A DNA stretch of 64,000 nucleotides from Opisthocomus hoazin. Lineage: Eukaryota > Chordata > Aves > Opisthocomiformes > Opisthocomidae. The notes beneath the pieces were generated by a model. The model saw only the letters and a list, made by a program, of their open reading frames with translations. It ran no database searches and was not told the DNA's origin. The position numbers and the translations under genes were made by a program. Positions 53,690 to 64,000 of the stretch are shown here, piece after piece. The stretch lies in assembly GCF_030867145.1 (NCBI RefSeq), contig NC_134428.1, forward strand, positions 7,316,001 to 7,380,000, written 5' to 3'. Position 1 is the stretch's first letter, and each line of letters starts with the position of its first letter.

Positions 53690-53960
53690 GTGTTTGTCAC
53701 CATGGTATCAGAACACCTTTACAAGCTCTAAGAGCGATCACAGTAAAGGATCTCTAGTTTCTCCTCATGTCCTAGGAGGGATGGCTTTGTTATTATTATT
53801 ATTGTGTAACAGGTAGATGAAAATGAGGGATTTTACACTTTATTCCTGCGAGGCTGAGATTTGTAACTGTTGCAATACCACCAGGGAATGAACTCCACAG
53901 CTGTATGCCAGCTGCCAAGAAAATTTTTTCTCTTTGTGGCCTAGAGATGACTATTCTCTC
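53690..53960 (+). repeat. Possible ancient MIR-like repeat
   Basis: ACCATGGTATCAGAACACCT, then a TTATTATTATTATTG run and AACAGGTAGATGAAAATGAG, loosely follow the layout of ancient amniote MIR/CORE-type SINEs. The similarity is weak and based on memory only. Confidence 0.25.
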
Positions 53961-55140
53961 ATCCCGGAGGAATGCGACTGTAGTGAAAGGCCAGCGAGCC
54001 AGGCTTCATGAGCCAGCAAGAAGTAGCCTTCCCTAGCAGGGCGGGCAGCTTTCCTCAGCAAATGTGCTAGACAGCTGTCCTCGCCACTCTGCCAGCAGAC
54101 CATGCCTCCCTTGGGCTTCAGTGTACTGAGGGGCATCGAGACAGGCATTCTGTCTGAGTGCATTTTGAGCAGTGCATAGCTACCTGCTCTGGAGCTTAAA
54201 GGTGCACTGTGTGTGAAAATATGATTTCCTTAAATATCTGTACATTCTTGCATGTAACAGGCATCACAATGTGGCCCTGATCTTTGTTATTTTTGTCTTC
54301 AACTTTTTCTGTATGTTTTTTTCTGTATCCTTTAATGTTAGATTTCGGGTTTGCTTTCATTATGAATAACACTAGCACTATGAAATGACCCTATTGAAAC
54401 AAATGGAATTTTATGTTCTATAAAGAACATCTCAATGAGAATAAACTTATTAAATCCCGATCCTTAGAGTGGAATCTTCGCTCCACTGAATTGAATGGTA
54501 ATATTCCTGTTAACACTAATGAGTGAAAACTTTGTCCTTTGCATACAGCTGTCAGTAAGTAACTAATGATAACCAACAGACCTAATACTAAGAAAGTCAT
54601 TTGCAGTGAGATGAAAAGACTGAAAACTGGACCCGGGTTCAGGCTTTGCATGGAGTATCTATTTCTGATCTGGCTGTGCAAGTGTTTCTTTTTTAACTTG
54701 AGTTAAACATTATGACAGAAACAAGTGATATAATTGGGTATTATGAGATACGGCTCTTTTTCACTTATGGTCATTTTATGTGTTGAAATACTTGCATTGT
54801 TTATGTGGGAAAGTGATCCTATTGTTAAGCCATCTAAATTATCTGTTCATCATATTATCAAAGCTCACTTCAACTGTTCTAGTTTGCATAGAAATTACAT
54901 GCAATTTCCTTTTTAATTTTGTTATTTTTTCTTTTTGAAGAACAATCACTATATTCACAAGGTGAATTTGTTAAAATGGAAAATCATATTTAAGACTGCA
55001 AGGTGTATATAAATTACAAAACTGACTTTAAAGAGGCCAGCTTTCTGTCAGGTGTGTGGGAGTGAATTACAGACTATTTCCCACACACACCCAAGAAAAC
55101 TGTGAGTTGTTCTTTTACCAAGTATTTGGTTACAACTGTC

Positions 55141-55161
55141 CATATATATATATATACACAT
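55141..55161. repeat. (AT)n microsatellite
   Basis: CA(TA)n followed by CACA, about 20 bp. Confidence 0.8.
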
Positions 55162-56973
55162 TATTTCCATATTATACAGAAGTATTCCTTTTGCAGCTTC
55201 TTTACATTTTACTCCAATGTTTCTTGCCTATATAAACATACAGATCAATCTTCTGAAAACTGTACTCTCAGGTGCCAGCACTTTTTATTAAAAATGTGTT
55301 TAACCTTACTGTACTCTGCAATAATCTCCCATATGTGTGTTAGGGAGCAGATATCCTAAATACGTTATTAACATTAGATTATATTTAGCAGGTTAGAGAT
55401 AATCTGCTGATTTAAGTAAAAACTACAACAAAGAGATACCACTAGAATCTGCTGTCAGCATCTTTTTGCACCACTTCTCAAGACTCCCCAATGTGCATAT
55501 CACATTACAGTTAAAATCCTTTTATTTGTCCTATTATTTATCCAGCTGTGGGATCACTGCACTTTCACAATAATAAAAAAACTCTGGGCAAATATATGTT
55601 ATGAAACCACACACACACAAAAAAAGAATTATTATAAAAAATGTTCTGCTACACATTATTTACTTTAAGCATTTACTTTTCAGTTTAGTGTTGACATGAT
55701 GCAAAGAGCAAGGAGACTGGGTTGGTGCTTTTTCATTCAAGATAGGTGTAACAGAATACCTAGACAGATGTTCTAGATAGGTATCCCATATATGTAGGTG
55801 TAACAGAGTTGCACTCTGCTGAGAAATATCAGTGAAGAATCCTGTTAACATTATCAGAATGCTCTCTAGAAAGAAAAGCATAAGAAATGGCATTTACTTT
55901 TCCACCTTGAGATCTTCCTGGGTTTTTGACCCATCTATCAGTATACCTGGCTGATAGATGATTTCTCCTCGCTGGCTACCACGCTAGCGGACAGAGAAGC
56001 AAATCCCTTTGGAGCCAGCTTTAGTACTGCTCTTTACATTGGCTGTCAAGTGGAGTCAAGAAAGGACTGTTGTTGCCATCTGCCTAAAAGCGTGGTCTGG
56101 AACCTGCGTATGTGTTTGTGCACGTCAACAGTTTCCCAACATAAGTGCCTAAATTTAGTCTCTGAATTCATTCTTGGGCTTTCAAATATGCGACCCGGTT
56201 TTCAGAAGCACTGACCACTCAGACATCTGGTGATTTCAGTGTAAGCTGTGATTATGCAGCATCTCTTGAACAAAATCACCCAGTGCAGTTTCCACTTTAA
56301 ATCAGTGGAAAGACAGTTATCGAATTTAGCAGATACTGAGTTGGCCTGTGGATATTTAACCTTTGGCAACCGCATTTGATGCTCTTGGCCAGGCATAGTA
56401 GTCACAAGTGAATCCGATAGCCACATGAAAACTGCAGTGTGATATAATCAAAAAAGTATCACAGAACTCGGACCATTATTACTTTCTCTGTACCTCTTAC
56501 TTCATCTGTCTTCTGACTTGACCGTTTTAAAATCCTAAGCGTCTTTTAACAGTTAGCATCCTTTAAAAATGGAACCGTCAGAGAAATTTTCCTCTTCATA
56601 AATCTGAAAGTTCCTACATGTATGTGTTATTGCTGTATGTAAGATACAAAATACATCAAGCCTCAGATGGGCATGTTGTGACAATGATATGGGGAGACAT
56701 CATTAAAGCTCATTATCAGGGAGGTATACTAAAAAGGTCTAATGGTCAGTAAGAACTTTTGATTTTGGTTGCCTGACAGTACATTTTGGAAGATGTGCAA
56801 AATATATGGTGGCTAAAATCTTTTGTTAGTTAAGTAATACGGCAATTTCACATTTCCGTGAAGAGCAGTTTCTTTACTTCCGAGGTTCACAGCTCACTTC
56901 TATAGCCCGTGAGGGTTAACAGTGCTAAAACTGACAGACTATAACTGCCTCACTAATTTGACTTCTTCCTGTT

Positions 56974-57042
56974 CTGGCTGGGGGGTTGGAGCCAGATGAT
57001 CTTTAAGGTCCCTTCCAACCCTAACCATTCTATGATTCTGTG
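56974..57042 (+). mobile_element. CR1 LINE 3' tail
   Basis: GATGATCTTTAAGGTCCCTT followed by CCAACCCTAACCATTCTATG and ATTCTGTG is the canonical avian CR1 3' end in the plus orientation. Confidence 0.88.
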
Positions 57043-59909
57043 CTCCACGCTTGGAGAATCCGCATTCCAGGCTAAAACTTGTCTACCTCTTGATCTCAGT
57101 TACTGAAGAGTTTTTAGAAGAGGTATTGGTTATATCAGCTCCTCGGCTGTTGTAACACATGCCACAGTCAGACAGCAGAGGATTAGCAAATTTTCCCTGC
57201 TCTATGTCCTCTGTTACATCTACGCACTGCCTCTTTATGCTCAGGCACAGTATACAGGCTACTATACTGACTTCAACCTTGGAAATTTTTAATGCTATTT
57301 TAGGTCTGTTTAGAAAGGCTTCCTCTCTGCCTTGAAAAGTTGAACTCATGGGAACAAAGGTGATTGGGTTTTCAGTTGGAACGATACAAAAGCAGTTCCC
57401 ATTTTTCTGACCCTCCGTAGCCTTTCTTTTCTTTTTTGTTAACAAGTCACAGAGATTTTGGTGGCACGAGGTTGGAATGATCTGCAGAGCCTTCTTTGCC
57501 AGTTGCAGCAATCCTCAGACACCTGGTCAGTCATTCCAGATCTAAATTCCATGGCAGTCTAATTTATAACATGCAGAAACATACCTTGTAGGCAGGTACT
57601 TGCAATACTGCTACAATTCAAAAGTAGCCTCAGTTTTGCCAAGGAGAGAAACCGACTGTCAGCTTTCTGTGTTCAGAATCAGAGGAATGGCTGAGCAACA
57701 GGCAAACCTGAGGGCACAACTCATTTTTCAGCTGTACTGCCAAAAGCTGCTTTAGACATTTTGGCACTTTTTTCCTACTGCTGTATACTGAAGACGTTTG
57801 CAGTATACACGTGTTTCCTCTTGTACATTCACAAGCACTCCGTTTACCTTCAACTTTTATCTGAATTCTTCTGAATTTCCTTTGAATTAAACTGAAGCTA
57901 CAAGAACCCTCAGGATTTCATTAAGTCCATTCCAAACGTGAATGCTGTTACTGCTTGCCTCAACCCCAGCCCGTGCAATTACTACAATTATGGTTTTACA
58001 AGAAGACTGAAGAGAAAAATATTAGAGGATAAAAGTGATTTCTACATTGTGGAATTGCAATAAATTATCTTCCCTCCTCAGTAAGCCATGAAAATGAGTC
58101 TCCCATGCTTTTTCATTCATGAAACACCTCCTGGCTCAGGAAGATGTCTTGATGGTGATCCTTTTGCTACGTGAAAAGTGTATTTCTTTCAGACTTGATG
58201 ACAATAACTAAAAAATGCTCACTGTTTGCATGATGTCCTAGTTAAAGTTGCTATGAATTCATGAAACTATAGGGACAAGCTCATTCTGTCCCAATCTGTA
58301 TGTGAATCTTATTTAACGAAAAGAGAAAGGTTAACTTAAAAGATGTGTGCTCAGTAACGATAAAAGAAGAAGTATATTTACTGTCAACACACTGCAGGCA
58401 GGGTTTTCACACGTTATTGCAGTGACATGATACTAACGATTGCAGTTCCTGGCGAAAAGAACAAAGGCTTATGAAGTGTTAGCTGTGTAACTAAAAGAAA
58501 GGTCTAGAACCAACTGCGTTTTAACCACCCAGCAAGCCCAATACTAATGGGAAAGCATACTCCTCACAGTGGAATGACAGCAGAGGCAGATGGGGCTGTC
58601 TGATGTGCGCTGATTCAAGAACACAGAGGTGTTCAAAACAAACTTCTGCGTTGTGTCGTTCAGGGCTGTTTACAATATTTGTAAATCATGGGACTGTTTC
58701 CAGTACCTACAAACCTCATGCCGCTCGTAGCCTCCTTGTTAAACACGTTTTACTTCTTCAACTCCTGCCTGCTAAGGTATTTCTTTTGTGTCTCAAGCTA
58801 CCTTAATGCTCCACGGCAGACATTCACCTAACATTTAACTGTACGTTTAAAGACTAGTGATCGCAAACATGCTGCCAGTTGGCCTGCTATAGCAGAATCA
58901 TCACCTTTTTTGTTCTCCAGCTGCAATATGTTTTGCATCTATACATCCAAACATCCCATTACAGCATGAAATAATTATCAAGAAAAGAGGAAATAACTAT
59001 CAGGAAAATGAAAGAGACATTGACTGCTTCATTCCAGTTTCCACATGACATTTCTTATCACAAAATACCTTTCAGATCCACACTGCCTGAGATCAGGCCT
59101 GTCTGGCTGCTATTTTGACAGATTTTCACAGCTCTGGAATATCTGTTTGTAATAATGATTGAGCTCTATGGCGTTTGTCGGGAATTAATGATTGGCTAGA
59201 AAGCTCCAGTTGCTCAGTGCTCAGCAAAGGACTATTCTCTCCAGCAGGTCATCAGTCCCTGGGAAATACTCAGAGGTTGCATCAACATTGTTACTATTAA
59301 CAAAAATGAATTATAGAATTTGGAACACAATAATTGCAATTGCTCTGTATGTTCTAACTGTTCTACATTCTTCAGATTTGTCACCACCTCAATATTCCAG
59401 TTAACAAGTTCACTTTCTCTCCTCATTTTACGCTTTTTCAAACTCTCTTATCTGCATAAAAACCCCTGCAAGAATCAGTTCTGAGCGTGTATAAAATTGA
59501 ACAGAATCGAACACGTGTAATGCACATGCACATACATACAGTATGAGTGTGTATGCATTTACACAACTTCCACTGAGACATGGCTATGCATTGCTACAGG
59601 ATTTACCAGGGAAAAAAGCGTCTATTTTCTAGCTTAAAGCTGAACAACAAGCATTGCCGTTGATCCACATGTGAAAGCCTCAGTAAAAACAAGTCAAAGA
59701 AATTAGAGGAAAATATAATAGGAATACCTAATTTTCTATAATGTCTGTGCCTAAAATTAAGTATCCCACTTTTCACTAAGTGGATATGCGCTTGAATAAA
59801 GAGCAGTCTGTAGGTTCTAGTTGAAACATTCGTCTTCTCAATCATTTTGGTGGCAAAATACATTACTTATGGGATAAAAACTGTAGAAAAGTGGGTAACT
59901 ATTACTTAC

Positions 59910-60002
59910 CTTCCAGCAATGTCAAAAATAGAAGTCTTGAAAGTGGAAGGCGATGGTGCTAAACTGGGAAATCTTTCATGTTTCTCAACTTGATAGAGGC
60001 AA
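59910..60002 (-). other. Candidate exon of an unannotated minus-strand transcript
   Basis: On the minus strand a 93-bp block is bounded by an acceptor (CTAATTTGTTTCAG|TT) and a strong donor (GGAAG|GTAAGT). One of its three frames is open and reads CLYQVEKHERFPSLAPSPST, then FKTSIFDIAG; the other two contain stops. No homology is recognised. It lies 1.4 kb from a CpG-island donor on the same strand (exon end 61446), which could supply a first exon. It could be part of a divergent lncRNA from the SHISA9 promoter, an unrecognised small protein gene, or a chance pair of splice sites. Confidence 0.35.
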
Positions 60003-61137
60003 CTGAAACAAATTAGAAGTTTATTGACTGGCTTCATTGAGAAAAGCTTTATAAAAATCACTCAGCAACCCAAGATGTGCCTCAGTACCGTGTGTAACAC
60101 CCCATTTCTCTAAACCAGTTTTCTTGTTTCCATTATTATACTTAATGGTTTTATATTTTGATCATGCAGGTGCTCAAAGCCAGTAAAACACACTGCTGCA
60201 GGTCCAGTAAAACGGGTTCATGCCCTAGTCCAGAACAACTCTAGTTCCTTATTAGAATTCTAACATGTGGTACAGCTAAGATAACTTCACTGCTAATACG
60301 ACTAACAGGCACAGAAAGCTTAACAACTAGAGTAACTTCTGATTAATCAGGGTAACACAATTTAGGGGTTCTGGCTTCTATGGGCCTGAGCCAAAGTCTT
60401 ACAGTGCCATAGAAAATTTTATTTTTTTTCAAGGAGCTTTAATCACCCTCCTGTTTTCCCCAAACACAAGCCACTTAGGATCAGATCCTGATTACACGGA
60501 CCTGAATCCTGCAAAAGTTAGATTCCAGCCTAAATCCTTTGGGCTTTTCTTTTTGCTATAGGGGAACTCTTAAGGAAACCCCCAGGAACTCAGCAAAACA
60601 AGAAATCTGCACCATAGCTGGTCAGGATTAGTAGCCCATGAAATAAATAATTTTTTGGATGTCATTCTTTCTGCACGTGTATAGCACTAATCATGCAAAA
60701 TATTTAAGCAGCTTTTTAGCAGTCACATCAACAGGGAAACTTGCATAATCTTAAGTGCCTGACAGGACTGGACTTCAAATGTCTGCAGACGCGATAATAC
60801 ATACGGAACGGATTCATTTTGTGCAGTATTTTCAGCACAAACTGCATCACAAAGTGTTAAATAATAAATAACAGCAGGGAGAAGCCTACACAAGGGAGGA
60901 ATGGTATGATTTCAGGGGAGACTCGTAAGGGGACGCCGATGAGGTGGAGGTTTTAAGAATCAAAGCCCCAGAAAGGCTGTTGTGGGCTGGGACCGGTAGC
61001 TTTTCCTCCGCTGAGAGACAAAGGGTCTCTCCAGGCCAGGGCGCACCGCCGGACTGGGGTCTGCGGCGGGGCAGGGCGGGCAGCTGCCAGTGGCTCGCGG
61101 CGCGCAGCCCCACTCCGCCCGGTCCCCCCGGCGCAGG

Positions 61138-61176
61138 CCGGTGCCTGAGGCGCAGCCCGGTGCCTGAGGCGCAGCC
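61138..61176. repeat. Tandem duplication, period 19 bp
   Basis: GTGCCTGAGGCGCAGCCCG occurs twice in direct succession (61141 and 61160) within the SHISA9 CpG island. Confidence 0.9.
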
Positions 61177-61445
61177 CGCCACGACGGCAGCACGGCACCC
61201 GGGGCAGGGGGCCGCGGCCGGACCGACGGGCGGGGCCGGGCGGGTGAGGCGAGGGGACGGGGGGCGGACTGCGGAGAAGCCCTTCCCGGAGCCGGTGCTC
61301 CGCGCGGGGGAAGCTGTGTTAATTCTGTGTCTCGCAGACAGCCCGCAGCCCCGCCGCGCCCCCCGGAGCCCGCCCGCCCGGCACCAGAACAGGGCTTCTG
61401 ACGGCAGGACGCGCCGGGGCAGTCCCGCTCCGCGCCGCGCCGTAC

Positions 61446-61681
61446 CTGCGCAGCGCCCATGGCGTAGTGGCGGCGCGGCCCCATGGACGAGGCTCCGCCG
61501 GGACCTGCCCTCGCCTCGCAGGTAAGCGGCCCCGGGGGAGCGCCGGCCCGCCGGCAGGAGGAGAGCGGGAGCGCGGCGCCCTACCTCCTCCCCCCCGGGG
61601 CTGCCTTCTCCGCCCGCCTCGGCCCGCAACGTGGCCGTGCGGAGAGGGGCGGGGGCGGCGCTCCCCGTGCGCGCGACTCAC
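61446..61681 (-). other. Candidate first or second exon, minus strand, in the SHISA9 CpG island
   Basis: On the minus strand the left boundary is a consensus donor, GCGCAG|GTACGG, with the last exon base at 61446. At 61682/61681 the sequence CCCGCAG|GTGAGT can be read either as another donor or, because it follows a pyrimidine-rich run, as an acceptor. The limits are therefore only a guess. All frames are largely open because of GC content, so coding potential cannot be judged. A short ATG frame (ATGGGCGCTGCGCAG) ends exactly at the donor. The paired downstream exon may be 59910-60002. Confidence 0.25.
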
Positions 61682-61752
61682 CTGCGGGAGGGGCGGGCGG
61701 GCCAGGAGGTCTCTTATGTAAGGGGCGGCGGGGCGGGGCGGGGCGGCGGCCT

Positions 61753-61769
61753 GGGGGGGGGGGGGGGGG
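61753..61769 (+). repeat. Poly-G run (17 G)
   Basis: Seventeen consecutive G on the plus strand upstream of SHISA9. The length should be treated with caution because such runs are prone to sequencing error. Confidence 0.9.
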
Positions 61770-62027
61770 AGGAAGCTCCGCAGGGGCGGGGGGGCCGCCG
61801 GCCGCTCTGAGGTGCTGCGGGCAGCCCCGGGTCTGCGGCGCGCAGCCTCGCCCTCGCGCTCACCGCAGGCTGCCCGCCACGGCGGGGCCCGCCCGCGCGC
61901 CCGCCCGCGCGCGCTCTGCCCTGGCCGCCACCGCCGCCTCCCGCGGGCTCACCCGGCTGCGGGCGGGGCCCGGCGCGCGCCGCGGCCGCCTGAGGGAGTT
62001 GCGCGGGAGACCGCGCCGCGCGCCGCA

Positions 62028-62050
62028 GGGGGGTTGGGGGGGGGGGGGGG
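62028..62050 (+). repeat. G6-TT-G15 tract
   Basis: Six G, TT, then fifteen G about 300 bp upstream of the SHISA9 start codon, probably in the promoter or 5' UTR. It is capable of forming a G-quadruplex. Confidence 0.9.
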
Positions 62051-62256
62051 AGCAGCAGGCGGGTGCCCCCGGCGGCGCGCGAGGCGCCTGGCGCGCCCCC
62101 TCGCCTCAGCCCTCCCGCCCCGCGGCCCCGCCGCCCGCGCGCTCCGCTCCACAAGTGCCGCGCGCTGGGCGCTCCGGGGCGGCGGGGGGCGGCGGGCGCT
62201 GCCCGGGGCCGGCGGCGGGCGGGAGGCAGTGCGGGCTGGCGGCGCCCGGCCCCTGA

Positions 62257-64000
<1,744 letters not shown>

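Larger units (their letters stand above)
43400..60960. other. Intergenic region between CPPED1 and SHISA9
   Basis: This is about 17.5 kb of AT-rich DNA with no recognised protein-coding gene. It contains AT/CA simple repeats (46624-46654, 51165-51268, 55141-55161), poly-G and poly-T runs near 47.2 kb, a possible MIR-like ancient repeat near 53.7-53.95 kb, a plus-strand CR1 tail (56974-57042) and a 142-codon open frame (57083-57511, minus) with no recognised domain. A candidate minus-strand exon (59910-60002) lies near the right end. The remaining sequence shows no feature I can support; distal regulatory elements may be present but cannot be recognised by eye. Confidence 0.7.

Noticed and set aside
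60390..60545. Phrases resembling ancient amniote repeats (GGGCCTGAGCCAAAGTC and GATCAGATCCTGATT)
   Set aside because: The resemblance is too short and relies on memory; not enough to name a repeat.

Overview
The window is vertebrate nuclear DNA, almost certainly from a bird. Long AT-rich non-coding stretches surround a few short conserved exons and two sharp CpG islands. The repeats are CR1 LINE tails and an avian ERVL-type LTR. I cannot name the species. It is not prokaryotic: there are no operons, and the long open frames are either exons or chance frames in GC-rich or repeat DNA.

Two genes stand head to head. On the minus strand is CPPED1, a calcineurin-like phosphoesterase. Exon 1 is at 42816-42879, exon 2 at 32251-32469 and exon 3 at 14761-15183. 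All three have consensus splice sites and all junctions are phase 1. The exon carrying the last ~77-79 residues was not found in 1-14760 and probably lies left of the window. On the plus strand is SHISA9 (CKAMP44), an AMPA-receptor auxiliary protein. Its first coding exon is 62347-62870, and the rest lies to the right of the window. The start codons are about 19.5 kb apart. The same head-to-head pairing is known in other vertebrates, which supports both calls.

Layout: 1-14760 is CPPED1 intron 3 (an old CR1 tail near 8.1 kb). 15184-32250 is intron 2, with an ERVL-type LTR ending at 19954, several GC-rich patches and a CR1 tail at 30.27 kb. 32470-42815 is intron 1, with a CR1 tail at 34.0 kb, a 410-bp solo LTR at 36154-36563 flanked by near-perfect target duplications, and an old degraded CR1 body at 39.5-40.9 kb. 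42240-43340 is the CPPED1 CpG island. 43.4-60.9 kb is AT-rich intergenic DNA. 60.97-63.06 kb is the SHISA9 CpG island, and the window ends in SHISA9 intron 1.

The two genes have no known shared pathway. CPPED1 is a cytosolic phosphatase and SHISA9 a synaptic membrane protein. No convincing new system was found. The best leads are a possible spliced transcript on the minus strand diverging from the SHISA9 island (candidate exon 59910-60002), a perfect inverted pair of octamer motifs at 16151-16176, and a solo LTR that keeps a TATA box and poly(A) signal in the sense orientation of CPPED1.
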